Position numbers and translations under genes: made by a program. Of a DNA stretch of 64,000 bases, positions 1 through 11,375 are shown piece after piece; the stretch's first letter is position 1, and every line of letters begins with the position of its first letter. Below the pieces are notes generated by a model that worked only from the letters and a program-made list of their open reading frames with translations, did not search any database and was not told the DNA's origin. The DNA is from Glandiceps talaboti (lineage: Eukaryota; Hemichordata; Enteropneusta; Spengelidae), in contig NC_135560.1 of the NCBI RefSeq assembly GCF_964340395.1, forward strand, positions 1,669,501 through 1,733,500, given 5' to 3'.

Positions 1-200
1 GTTGCTAAGGGCATGGTCATGTTGCTAGACATATTTGCATACATTATTTGAATATTCGTTCTCTTTTCTATGAATCCCTGATGTTATCTTTGCAATATAC
101 ATGATCATTAGCTGTTGCTATGGGTGTGGCCTTGTGCTAGACATATTTGCATACATTATTTGAATGTTCGTTCTCTTGTCTATGAATCCCTGATGTTATC
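1..200. repeat. Dispersed ~112-bp repeat, two partial copies
   Basis: GCATACATTATTTGAAT at 37 and 149, with GTTCTCTT.TCTATGAATCCC after each. Same family as 13740-14365. Confidence 0.8.
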
Positions 201-344
201 TTAAGTTTGCTAGAGCCAATTGTTTCAAAATATTTTGAAGAAAATCTGCAGAATAACACTTCTAGAAACATCTCACCAAGTTTCAGTCTTACTGACCAAG
301 TATGTTCTGAGATATAAGTTTTCACCACCATTCACATTTTTACA

Positions 345-1046
345 CCTAATTTGCATATCACTGATGAGATCATTATATGTTTAAAATTTCTTTATCTATA
401 CACCCCAGATGCATCCCCATTAAATTTCAGCCCAATCTGCTTGGTAGTTTTGGAATTAAAAATTTTTGACCAAAAAGACACATTTTTAGCCCTAATTTGC
501 ATACCACTAATGGAATCATCATGTCATGAACATTGCTTCATCTAAACACCACTAAGAATGTTCCAATAAAAATTTCAAACTGATCTGCCCAAATTACAAA
601 CTGGTGGTAAGATCATTTTGATTTGAACAATTTCCCAACTAGACACCCAAGGTAATACACCCACCAAATATCATGGCGATCAATACTGAACCTTATCAGT
701 TCAGTTGTGCTAAAAATTATTTATTTGAAGTTTCCATATATGTCCCCATATTTTATTAAATATCATCATTTAATAATTATAATATTAATAATTTATTGTT
801 TAAAGACCATTACACACAAATGTCTCAATGGTCTGCACATAAAATATCACAAAATTTAAAAACATGATTCTGATTTTAAAAAAAATAAATACTAAAACTG
901 CCAAGCACAACACATCATAAATCACAACAGTTTGATTAAAAATAATAAAAGAAACAATACAAGACACACCACAGAAACCCACCACAAAAAAATGTTGTCA
1001 ACATTATTGTTGAACCACTTCAACAATAACACTTGTTGGTCATCAT
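345..1046. other. AT-rich intronic or dispersed-repeat sequence
   Basis: Bases 345-500 match 18345-18480 in several blocks (GATGCATCCCCATTAAATTT, TTTTTGACCAAA.AGAC), so this is a dispersed repeat. The remainder is AT-rich, with no coding signal recognised. Confidence 0.5.
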
Positions 1047-1555
1047 TCAATTATGTGGATCTCATCCACGCAGGCTTCTATCCGAGGAACAACAGTGGGG
1101 TCGACGTAAAGTTGGGAGTCATCAGCATAAATAACTGAATTCAAGCCATGTCGAGTAATGATGTCCTCTATCGGAGTATTGTACAAATCAAACAGACAGG
1201 ATCAAGCACAGAACCCTGTGGTACACCACACTTCAAAAGGCGTGTATTCAACACAATTGACTTAATAGATGCTTGCTACATTTGACCTTTGCGAAATGAC
1301 TCAAACCAACTTAAAGCAGTCCCCTGAAAGCCAAAACAGGAACTCAGCCTGTCCAAGAGAATGTCATGGTCGATGGTGTCGAATGCCGCCAACAAATCCA
1401 AAAGTACAGGAATGTCGACATGATGTTGCTTATCAAGAACAAGCATGACATCATTTAGCACATGCAAAAGTGCCGTCTCGGTGATGTGTCCTTTCCGATA
1501 TGCGGACTGAAAACAACCATAATGCGAGTTATCAGATACATTTGCGATCGTTGTA
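1047..1555 (-). pseudogene. Non-LTR retrotransposon (LINE) reverse transcriptase fragment
   Basis: Minus strand, fused in frame to the Tigger remnant. QSAYRKGHITETALLHVLND and LLDLLAAFDTIDHDILLDRL are the RT motifs around the first catalytic Asp of CR1/jockey-like LINEs. After a frame change, GVPQGSVLDP (about 1226-1197) and then VIYADDSQLYV (YADD, about 1132-1100) follow, in the expected order and spacing. A stop lies near 1047. Endonuclease and the rest of the RT are absent. Confidence 0.82.
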
Positions 1556-2629
1556 TCTTTGACCTTCAACCAAGTAGAGTGTATCATATCAATTGCGTCT
1601 TTGACTGTGATGACAGGTAACCCTTCCCCTGAATCAAGAGACATTAGCATTTTCTGGACCACTCGTTTACGATAATAAGTCTTCAAACTTCTAATTACAC
1701 CTTGGTCCATCGGTTGTAGCTTCGACGTGGTATTGGGTGGCAGGAACAAGGGCTTCGTTGACTTGAGATTTTTAACGGCTGGGTGAGCGGGACAGTTGTC
1801 AACGAACATCAGAACTTTCCTTCTTTGGTGGGTGCATTTCTGATCTACCTGATGAATCTACTGTGAGAATAAGTCGCTGACCATCCAAGCCTTTCGATTT
1901 GCTTGATAGTCTACGGGGAGAGAGGTAAGGTTCTTGAAGCATCTGGGCTTTTTAGCTTTACCGATTACTAGAGGCATGAGTTTTTCCGACCCATCCATAT
2001 TGGCGCATACCATTACAGTTATTCGATCTTTACTTTTCTTGCCGCCGGAGCAGATTTCATTCTTGAAAGATAGAGTCTTATCAGGCATCAGTTTGTAGTA
2101 CAACCCGGTTTCGTCAGCGTTAAAAATATCTTTCGGGGGAGCAACCATCAATTAACTTTGGTAAAGTTGTCTTTACCCAGCTCGTTACCATATCTTCACT
2201 GACAGACGCAGCTTCGCCGCACACCATTTTGAAAGTGATACCAAGGCGGGACTTGAAAAGTTCTAACCAGCTGTTGCTGGCGTTAAAGTCAGCATGGTTC
2301 ATTTTCTTTGCTAAGTCTTCAGCCTTTGCTTGGAGAATTGGACCGCTGATCGGAATGTTCATACACCGTGCGTTCGAAAACCATTTCAACAGGGCATGCT
2401 CTACGTCGTCAACAGCAAAGAACTGGAAACGCTTACGGGTTGGATGGATTTTGCTCGTTCCATAGATCTTCATAATTTCGGACTTCTTCTTAAGGATAGT
2501 AGACAGCGTACTCGGCTTCACGTTGAACTTCCTACAGACTTCGTTGTGTCGTAAACCGGACTCTATTGCCTTTATCATGTCAACTTTGGAATCTAGTGAT
2601 AGAGCACGACGTTTTGTAGTTGTTGCCAT
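1556..2629 (-). pseudogene. Tigger/pogo-type (Tc1/mariner) transposase remnant
   Basis: Minus strand. From the ATG at 2629: a psq-type helix-turn-helix (KVDMIKAIESGLRHNEVCRK, FNVKPSTLSTILK), then a CENP-B-like second HTH (ALLKWFSNARCMNIPISGPI, WLELFKSRLGI). A one-base excess in a run of five C (plus-strand G 2135-2139) shifts the frame. The DDE domain follows, with [19 protein letters not shown] (first catalytic Asp) and [20 protein letters not shown]. An in-frame TAG at about 1857 follows DLFSQ where a tryptophan codon is usual. The second catalytic Asp lies in FVDNCPAHP with LPPNTTSKLQPMDQGVI after it. The sequence then runs into a LINE fragment. At least one frameshift, one stop and loss of the C-terminus make it non-functional. 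Confidence 0.88.
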
Positions 2630-3801
2630 TTCAATAACTTTGATAGGAACTGATGTTTAGAATGAAAACCTGTCCAGATTTATACAGAATTTTGGCGTCC
2701 CCACTTCACACTTTTAAGAAAATAAAAATTGCGATCGTCCACCTATGTTTTTGCCACTTGCAAAGTAAACAATTAACATTTATCACAATTCATTGCTTTG
2801 TCACTGTACCAAGGTGCCGACAAATAGTGGCCGGCCTGAGAACTCATTGAAGTATATAGTTTAGGAAACCAACAAATCTAATATCGCGATGTGTTCATGA
2901 TATTCTACATGATTGGACAATATTGACGTCGGCAATCAAGGTCATGACCCTAGCGCATGGTTATGAGAGAAAGCCTGCAACTAGATTGGAGCCATGTTCG
3001 GACCAATTTCTGTTTGTTTTGACATTAGAGATATCATTTCTGTATGACTGTAAGAATTTTGCAATATATCTAATTGACAAATTGGCGATATGCAAACACA
3101 ATGTGTCTGTGATAGATTTGATTTTGATAATTTGCCCTGAAGGGTAAGGGCAAGGTCTACAAAGATAGACTGCATCTGATAATATATGGGGTAGACAATT
3201 GAATGGAATCTCTATGTATTACAGTTTTTGAGTTATACACATAATACAGTAAACAATTATTTTTAACTACAAATATGGCTGCCATTTGGCAAAAGTGATA
3301 TGAGTACCAAATACAATGATTGTGTATAGTTCCTTTCTTCAATATTACATGTATTATATAAAATATGATTTAAAAGAAATTGGCAATATGAAAATATCTG
3401 TGATAGGCATGAATTGGCTTGACTTTGATAATTAGCCCTGATCGCGGTCAAGGTCTCAAAAGATAGCTTTCATCTCATAATATGGGGGCAGACACTTGAA
3501 TGGAGTATCTGTATTACAGTTTTTGTGTTATGCAGTGAATATTGATTTTTAACTACAGATAAGGCTGCCATTCGGTCAAATCTGCATATATCCACAATTA
3601 AATTGACGTGCATATGTCCCACCTGATATGTCATCTTTGTGTCAGGTTTGAAAGAAATTGGATATTGCATGTTTGAGAAAAGATGTATTAGGGACTACAA
3701 TTTGAGATGATGTTATTCATAAATGTTTTGCTTGACAAACCTAACACTAGATAGATTATGAGCATTGGCATATAAGTTACATGAATTTCAATGAATTTAA
3801 A
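2630..3801 (-). other. Intronic sequence with dispersed repeats
   Basis: Two related copies of an AT-rich dispersed repeat lie at about 3110-3270 and 3400-3560 (TAATT.GCCCTGA.., AAGATAG..T.CATCT, TATTACAGTTTTTG). A third copy is at 18235-18345. A second dispersed family (CATATGTC..GTCAGGTTTGA) lies at 3605-3675. No exon is recognised. Confidence 0.5.
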
Positions 3802-3958
3802 AATACCAATCCAAAGACACCTTAGAAGTTATAAATATCAATCCAAAGACACCTTAGAAGTTATAAATATCAATCCAAAGACACCTTAGAAGTTATAAAT
3901 ATCAATCCAAAGACACCTTAGAAGTTATAAATACCAATCCAAAGACACCTTAGAATTG
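3802..3958. repeat. 32-bp minisatellite, 5 units
   Basis: CCAAAGACACCTTAGAA recurs at 3811, 3843, 3875, 3907 and 3939. The array ends 26 bp from the splice donor of exon 3984-4106. Confidence 0.95.
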
Positions 3959-3983
3959 CTATTAATTAAATCTGAATATTTAC

Positions 3984-4106
3984 CTCTGGTGCATCCGCCA
4001 TAGGTCCTTTGTCTAGGATGCTTGTAGAGAACTCTAGATCAAGTAACAAACCAAACGTCACATGTGGTATATCTTCCCAGTGTGGTGGCTTGGTGTCAAG
4101 GCTCCA
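3984..4106 (-). CDS. NOL6: NOL6 internal exon (W......TFGLLL block), last exon in window
   Basis: Minus-strand exon after atgcag, 41 codons, donor GAG|gtaaat. The peptide WSLDTKPPHWEDIPHVTFGL continues LLDLEFSTSILDKGPMADAPE. It matches the NOL6 segment W.....PP...., then LT.GLLL.....S.LD.GP.AD.PE, immediately upstream of the family's FW...SELRRF.DG motif. That next motif was not found in 1-3983, so the following exon lies outside the window. A 32-bp tandem repeat begins 26 bp downstream of the donor (toward lower coordinates). Confidence 0.92.
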
Positions 4107-4239
4107 CTGCATCATAATTATACCATAAATAACATAGTCAGCCAATATCAAGGTTTTCAGTATTAGCCCTACAGGCATTATAGGTCTCTTCATCTCAATT
4201 TACATACTGATCAATGTTCATAATCAGATGCAAGTGAAA

Positions 4240-6222
4240 TCACAGAGTACGGTATCTGAATGATTCAATCACAGAGTACTGTATCTGAATGATTCAATCA
4301 GAGTACTGTATCTGAATGATTCAATCACAGAGTACTGTATCTGAATGATTCAATCACAGAGTACTGTATCCGAATGATTCAATCAGAGTACGGTATCTGA
4401 ATGATTCAATCACAGAGTACTGTATCTGAATGATCCAATCACAGAGTACTGTATCTGAATGATTCAATCACAGAGTACTGTATGTGAATGATTCAATCAC
4501 AGAGTAATGTATCTGAATGATTCAATCACAGAGTACTGTATCTGAATGATTCAATCACAGAGTACTGTATCCAAATGATTCAATCACAGAGTACTGTATC
4601 TGAATGATCCAATCACAGAGTAATGTATCTGAATGATTCAATCACAGAGTACTCTATCTGAATGATTCAATCACAGAGTACTGTATCCAAATGATTCAAT
4701 CACAGAGTACCGTATCCGAATGATTCAATCACAGAGTACCATATATGAATGATTCATTCACAGAGTACCATATATGAATGATTCAATCACAGAGTACTGT
4801 ATCTGAATGATCCAATCACAGAGTACTGTATCTGAATGATCCAATCACAGAGTACTGTATCTGAATGATTCAATCACAGAGTACTGTATCTGAATGATCC
4901 AATCACAGAGTACTGTATCTGAATGATTCAATCACAGAGTACTGTATGTGAATGATTCAATCACAGAGTACCGTATCTGAATGATTCATTCACAGAGTAC
5001 CGTATCTGAATGATTCAATCACAGAGTACTGTATCTGAATGATTCAATCACAGAGTACTCTATCTGAATGATTCAATCACAGAGTACTGTATCTGAATGA
5101 TTCAATCACAGAGTACTGTATCTGAATGATTCAATCACAGAGTACTGTATCTGAATGATTCAATCACAGAGTACTGTATCCAAATGAATCAATCACAGAG
5201 TACCGTATCTGAATGATTCAATCACAGAGTACCATATATGAATGATTCAATCACAGAGTACTGTATCTGAATGATCCAATCACAGAGTACTGTATCTGAA
5301 TGATCCAATCACAGAGTACTGTATCTGAATGATTCATTCACAGAGTACTGTATCTGAATGATTCAATCAGAGTACTGTATCTGAATGATTCAATCAGAGT
5401 ACTGTATCTGAATGATTCATTCACAGAGTACTGTATCTGAATGATTCAATCACAGCGTACTGTATCTGAATGATTCAATCAGAGTACTGTATCTGAATGA
5501 TCCAATCACAGAGTACTGTATCTGAATGATTCAATCAGAGTACTGTATCTGAATGATCCAATCACAGAGTACTGTATCTGAATGATTCAATCAGAGTACT
5601 GTATCTGAATGATCCAATCACAGAGTACTGTATCTGAATGATTCATTCACAGAGTACTGTATCTGAATGATTCAATCACAGAGTACTGTATCTGAATGAT
5701 TCAATCAGAGTACTGTATCTGAATGATCCAATCACAGAGTACTGTATCTGAATGATTCATTCACAGAGTACTGTATCTGAATGATCCAATCACAGAGTAC
5801 TGTATCTGAATGATTCATTCACAGAGTACTGTATCTGAATGATTCAATCAGAGTACTGTATCTGAATGATTCAATCACAGAGTACTGTATACGAATGATT
5901 CAATCAGAGTACTGTATCTGAATGATTCAATCACAGAGTACCGTATCTGAATGATTCAATCACAGAGTACTGTATCTGAATGATTCAATCACAGAGTACT
6001 GTATCTGAATGATTCAATCACAGAGTACTGCATCTGAATGATTCAATCACAGAGTACCGTATCCGAATGATTCAATCAGAGTACTGTATCTGAATGATTC
6101 AATCAGAGTACCGTATCTGAATGATTCAATCACAGAGTACCGTATCTGAATGATTCAATCACAGAGTACCGTATCTGAATGATTCAATCACAGAGTACTG
6201 TATCTGAATGATTCAATCACTA
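4240..6222. repeat. 29-bp minisatellite, ~69 units
   Basis: Unit GATTCAATCACAGAGTACTG plus TATCTGAAT. A 26-bp version lacks CAC (TCAATCAGAGTAC). The alternation of 29- and 26-bp units and of TTCAATC/TCCAATC/TTCATTC forms makes short recurring blocks (for example 5480-5640). It lies in the intron between exons 6357-6534 and 3984-4106. Confidence 0.95.
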
Positions 6223-6356
6223 TTAAATCTATTGCATGAATTAACACAGAGATATATATTATTGATAATTATATTGCTGAAGGTGTTAGTAAATTTTATG
6301 TACTCGAACTGAATAACATAATGTAAGTTATCAACTTGTTAAATGTATAGGGTTAC

Positions 6357-6534
6357 CTCTTGTCCAAGTATTGGTTTGACAGCCATCAGTTTGACACGTT
6401 TACCAAGTGCTTTCTCTATTAGTTCACAAATAGATGGTAATACTGCACTGATATAATCACCACCATAATCAACCAGCCTATCATCAACATTGAACTTCGT
6501 GGCACATAACTTTAGTTGGCTCAGTCCAGACAAG
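6357..6534 (-). CDS. NOL6: NOL6 internal exon (GGDY.SA block)
   Basis: Minus-strand exon after tttttcag. Its first base C completes histidine, then 59 codons run to GAG|gtaacc. The peptide reads LSGLSQLKLCATKFN, DRLVDYGGDYISAVLPSICE, LIEKALGKRVKLMAVKP and ILGQE. The GGDYISAVLP helix start followed by L.E.ALG.R..L matches the family at the expected order and distance. Exit phase 0. The apparent upstream methionine (MSAFFS) and downstream VTLYI codons in the open frame are intronic. Confidence 0.92.
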
Positions 6535-6580
6535 CTGAAAAATGCAGACATATTGGATGATGTAGCAATGCATATTATTG

Positions 6581-6672
6581 TCAGATGGTATAGGTGATAA
6601 AATCAGGTGGTATGGACAATGAGTCAGGTGGTATGGATAAGTCAGATGGTATGGATGATAAAATTGGGTAGT
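6581..6672. repeat. Short degenerate repeat, ~4 copies
   Basis: CAG(A/G)TGGTATGGA-type units occur at about 6583, 6604, 6624 and 6644 with irregular spacing of 20-22 bp, next to the acceptor of exon 6357-6534. Confidence 0.7.
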
Positions 6673-6769
6673 TTAGATGTTAGGTGACAAGGTGTTTCCT
6701 CTGGCTTTATGAAAATCCAAAAAGATGTAGTAAATTAGAAATCTTTAGTAACTTTGGGATCATAGAAAA

Positions 6770-8246
6770 TGTCACATTTAGAGGATACTGCGTGTATGTA
6801 CCATTTAGAGGACACTGTGTGTATGTACCATTTAGAGGACACTGTGTGTATGTACCATTTAGAGGACACTGTGTGTATGTACCATTTAGAGGATACTGTG
6901 TGTATGTACCATTTAGAGGACACTGTGTGTATGTACCATTTAGAAGATACTGCATGTATGTACCATTTAGAGGACACTGTGTGTATGTACCATTTAGAGG
7001 ACACTGTGTGTATGTACCATTTAGAGGACACTGTGTGTATGTACCATTTAGAGGACACTGTGTGTATGTACCATTTAGAGGACACTGTGTGTATGTACCA
7101 TTTAGAGGACACTGTGTGTATGTACCATTTAGAGGACACTGCTTGTATGTACCATTTAGAGGATACTGTGTGTATGTACCATTTAGAGGACACTGTGTGT
7201 ATGTACCATTTAGAGGATACTGTGTGTATGTACCATTTAGAGGACACTGCTTGTATGTACCATTTAGAGGATACTATGTGTATGTACCATTTAGAGGACA
7301 CTGTGTGTATGTACCATTTAGAGGACACTGTGTGTATGTACCATTTAGAGGACACTGTGTGTATGTACCATTTAGAGGACACTGTGTGTATGTACCATTT
7401 AGAGGACACTGCACGTATGTACCATTTAGAGGACACTGTGTGTATGTACCATTTAGAGGACACTGCACGTATGTACCATTTAGAGGATAGTGTGTGTATG
7501 TACCATTTAGAGGATACTGTGTGTATGTACCATTTAGAGGACACTGCATGTATGTACCATTTAGAGGATACTGTGTGTATGTACCATTTAGAGGATACTG
7601 TGTGTATGTACCATTTAGAGGACACTGCTTGTATGTACCATTTAGAGGATACTGTGTGTATGTACCATTTAGAGGACACTGTGTGTATGTACCATTTAGA
7701 GGACACTGTGTGTATGTACCATTTAGAGGACACTGTGTGTATGTACCATTTAGAGGACACTGTGTGTATGTACCATTTAGAGGACACTGTGTGTATGTAC
7801 CATTTAGAGGACACTGTGTGTATGTACCATTTAGAGGACACTGTGTGTATGTACCATTTAGAGGACACTGTGTGTATGTACCATTTAGAGGACACTGTGT
7901 ATGTACCATTTAGAGGACACTGCTTGTATGTACCATTTAGAGGATACTGTGTGTATGTACCATTTAGAGGATACTGTGTGTATGTACCATTTAGAGGATA
8001 CTGTGTGTATGTACCATTTAGAGGATACTGTGTGTATGTACCATTTAGAGGACACTGCATGTATGTACCATTTAGAGGATACTGTGTGTATGTACCATTT
8101 AGAGGATACTGTGTGTATGTACCATTTAGAGGATACTGTGTGTATGTACCATTTAGAGGACACTGTGTGTATGTACCATTTAGAGGACACTGTGTGTATG
8201 TACCATTTAGAGGACACTGCACGTATGTACCATTTAGAAGACACTG
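6770..8246. repeat. 27-bp minisatellite, ~55 units
   Basis: Unit ACCATTTAGAGGACACTGTG plus TGTATGT, period 27. Common variants are GATACTG, CTGCATG, CTGCTTG and CTGCACG. One unit near 7893 is 2 bp short, which splits the frames. Both strands have open frames of over 500 codons (YVPFRGHCV, YHLEDTVCM, SSKWYIHTV types), a result of the 27-bp period. No donor-like GTAAG core is present. Confidence 0.96.
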
Positions 8247-9305
8247 GGAAATGACCAACGCCGTAATTGTAATGTGTTTCATGACCCATGACATGCATGA
8301 CCTTGGAAGACGTTCTTTGTTCATTGTGCATGTGCAATAAATGAAATTATTACAGCTTCACGCAGCATAGGCTCACGATGTTTGTTACAACTTACAAGCT
8401 TCAATTGTGTCCTAAACACAGGTTTTAGGCATGGATGTTACAAAAATTGTACAAAATGACTCAAAAGGAGCAGTGATAGCTGTTCATTTAAATAGTTTCA
8501 GCATTGGAATGTTTGAATGTAAGTTTGTCGGTGTCGACACTATGCAACAACGTCTTGCTATTGCCTATTACTAACATTAGTAACAACACTTACAAGTTAC
8601 AGAAGACGCATAATGTATACTGTACTGCAAGGTCAACCAAGACAGCCTTAATTTGTACACATGCATTGCATTTTTACCGATGTTTGCATTATTACTTTTA
8701 TACATTAAAGCTCAAAGGAATCTGTGAGGTCTAGAAATGTTTACATGTTGTCTGGTGGATTATTTTGACAAGTTCACTGTGAAGAAAAGTCTTTCATAGA
8801 AGTAATGATTTTCAATCAATGACATATAAAAATGATAACTCCTCTAGCACACTGATGATAATCATGCAAGTGTTTCAAAAAGTTACATACTAAAGTTCAA
8901 ATTGGATAACTTGAAAAAATTGCTAGCGATGTCAATGCAACTTTGATTAATAGGATGAATTTTAGTACTCCTGATAAAATCATACAATATCTACAGATAG
9001 ACATCCATCAGGATGATAAGTATTCATCTTCTTACAAAGTTGTTCTACGGACTTGTCAACCTTGTTACAATGAAGGAAAGACCTGTAACAAGGAATTCAA
9101 TAAAGAGAAGAGAAAAGAAGTTGTAGAGAGACTGAAAGGACAGAAAGGACAGAGAATAGAAGTGGAAAGATATAGATTTTTTTCCTTGCCCACTTTTTTT
9201 TTATTTCACCCGCCCCCACCCCGCCTGACTATTCCACTGGAGATGAGAAACAAAAAAAAGGTCACCCTAAGGCAATAAGAAAAACAGTTTTAAGAGTGAC
9301 TTCTT
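8247..9305 (-). other. Intronic sequence, no gene recognised
   Basis: AT-rich intron. A plus-strand open frame at 8943-9278 encodes a lysine-rich stretch that I do not recognise; it lacks splice context and is not called. Poly-T and C-rich runs lie at 9175-9235. Confidence 0.45.
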
Positions 9306-10345
9306 TTAAATATGTTTTCCCCATAGGTTCAAATAGGCACCTTTTAAGATCTGTAGAACCAGCGAAAGACTCCAAGACACTCGCAACTTTCTGATTGGAG
9401 GTCTTTGTTGAGTGTTGAGATAAATACTTAAATAAGGCAGTGATGTCTCTATCATGACTGACCTCTCATCCCTGACTAGACTTAAAAGTGTCTGTACATG
9501 TAATTGCTGCACGATATACCTTCAGGGTACTTATTTGTAATTTATTTTTTTCAAACAAAAAAATAAAGAAATCAGCTAGCTGTGGCATAGAGGCTCTGAG
9601 AGGATTAATTTTCCTTCTGACACACCAATCAGAGAAAATATACCATTTGGCCTGATAAGCTGAGAGGGTGCTATCTGTAGTGGGCCTGGCAATGAGTGTG
9701 GAAGCCTTTTGAGAATATCCTTTCACAACTGCTTGCTGTTGGACAATCTCCAAACGTGAAGATTCAGCACTGCTGCACCTGGGTGAAAGGTCATCCTGTC
9801 CTGCTAGGCTAACAAGTCCTGTCTCTGAGGTAACCTGCGAGGCTGATTGACCAGAAGAAACAATAGGAGAGGAAACCAAGACCACTTTGGCCATTTTGAT
9901 GCTATCAGAATCACAACGTACGGGTCTCTGCTTATTTTGTTCAGTACTTGTGGATCAGAGCAAATGAAGGGGATGCATAGGCTTCAATTCCCTGCCATGA
10001 GACTACCAATGCATCTGTCTCCAGAGCAAGAGGGTCAGGATGAGGGGAGATGTAAATTGGCAACTTGTGATTGGTTACCGTAGCAAACAGATCTACTTGC
10101 AGACTTGGCCATAGTAGCATTATTGATTGAAAAACTACATTGTTTAAGCACCATTCCATTGGGACCACCTTCTTGCATGAGAGAGCATCTGCTATCAGGT
10201 TGTGTTTTCCAGCCAGATCAATTGCCTTTATTAGAATTACCCTCTGTTTGCACCATAGGATCATTTCCCGTACAAGACAGCACAGAGTGAAGGAATGCAT
10301 GAGTAGACTGATTAACATTTGTTGAGAATGTAAAAAAAATATCAC
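9306..10345 (-). pseudogene. DIRS-type retroelement fragment (RNase H end plus tyrosine recombinase N-terminus), decayed
   Basis: Minus strand. From 10345 to 9941 the reading contains LAGKHNLIADALS, VVFQSIMLLWP, VDLFATVTNHKLPIYISPHP, DPLALETDAL and ALIHK, the typical end of a DIRS-class RNase H region. One base is then lost near 9950 and the reading resumes in another frame with ASKWPKWSWFPLLL, overlapping the start of a further frame. That frame (9894-9466) contains TTDSTLSAYQAKWYIFSDWC and LQISTLKVYRAAIT, a SAM-like N-terminal domain of a tyrosine recombinase. Another shift leads to 9512-9306, with RSVMIETSLP and LSLVLQILKGA. The reverse transcriptase part and catalytic recombinase residues are absent. 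The element is broken by at least two frameshifts and is not functional. Confidence 0.75.
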
Positions 10346-10479
10346 TGCACCACTTTAGACAACATTTCTCTTATGGAAGGCATTCAGTTTAAATCTGGTT
10401 TTAAGTTGCTATAACTCATTTGGAGTCTGACTGAGTACTTTATATCTAGAGGTACTAGAGTGATTTTAATGCACAACAA

Positions 10480-11225
10480 AATTTTTTATGAAAACTGTAA
10501 GCTATATCAACAAATTTTATAGAACATATCCGCTTTGTTATGGTTAATTTATGTACTAAATTATATTGAAATTCAAGTATGCATTCTTATGATATATCCT
10601 AATTACCGAAAATCATTAATCATGCAAATTAGTTATTAACACTGTAATGGTATATCAACAAACTTTATAGGGCGTATAAACTTTGTTATGTTTAATGTAT
10701 GGAGTAAATTATATTGAAATTGAAGTATGCAGTCTTAAGATATAGCCTAATTACCGAAAATAATTAATTATGCACATTATTCACTAAATCTTCAAGCGAA
10801 ATCAACAACTTTTATAGGAGATATGCACTCTGTTATGCTAAACATATGTACTAAATTGTATTGAAATTGAAGTATGCAGTCTTAAGATATAACCTAATTA
10901 CTGAAAATCATCAATTATGCAAATTATTCAATAACACTGAAAGGTACATCAACAAGCTTTACAGGACATGTGCGATTGTTATGGTTAACGTGTGTACTGA
11001 AATTATATTAAAATTAAAGTATATATTTTTAAGATATAGCCTAATTACCGAAAATCATTAATTATGCAAATTATTCATTAATACTGTAAGGTACATCAAC
11101 AAATTTTATAAGACAAATGTATGTTGTTATGTTTAATGAATATACTAAATTATATTGAATTGAAGTACGCAGTCTTAAGATATTGTGTAATTAGTTGATT
11201 TCATTAATATGCAAATTTCCCTAAT
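10480..11225. repeat. ~148-bp tandem repeat, 5 diverged copies
   Basis: The ATCAACAA core recurs at 10505, 10653, 10801, 10948 and 11095 (spacing 148, 148, 147, 147). It is followed each time by TTTATA.., a TTGTTATG.TTAA.. block and ATTA.TGCAAATT. Copies differ by many point changes, so this is an older array than the 42-, 43- and 64-bp ones. Confidence 0.9.
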
Positions 11226-11332
11226 CAAACATTAACAGATCTGGCTCAAAACCTAATCAGGTGTAGCCATTACCCTAAAGATTATACTTTCCAAATTTCA
11301 TTGCAATTGAGCCAGCTGATTTTTAGAAAATG

Positions 11333-11369
<37 letters not shown>
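11226..11369. mobile_element. SINE-like element ending in (CA)n
   Basis: A block from AACATTAACAGATCTGGCTC to GAAAATGATACACAC followed by (AC)17. A short element with a microsatellite tail next to the 148-bp repeats; family not identified. Confidence 0.35.
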
Positions 11370-11370
<1 letters not shown>

Positions 11371-11375
11371 GGAAA

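Noticed and set aside
1856-2629. Functional domesticated transposase
   Set aside because: Frameshift in the C5 run at 2135-2139, an in-frame TAG near 1857 and a truncated C-terminus fused to LINE sequence argue for a dead copy.
1-3983. The next NOL6 exon (FW...SELRRF.DG segment)
   Set aside because: Minus-strand frames read in this stretch show only transposon and dispersed-repeat sequence; the exon must lie left of the window.
8943-9278. Plus-strand 111-codon frame, lysine-rich
   Set aside because: No recognised domain, antisense to NOL6 within an intron, low-complexity second half (poly-F/P); likely chance.
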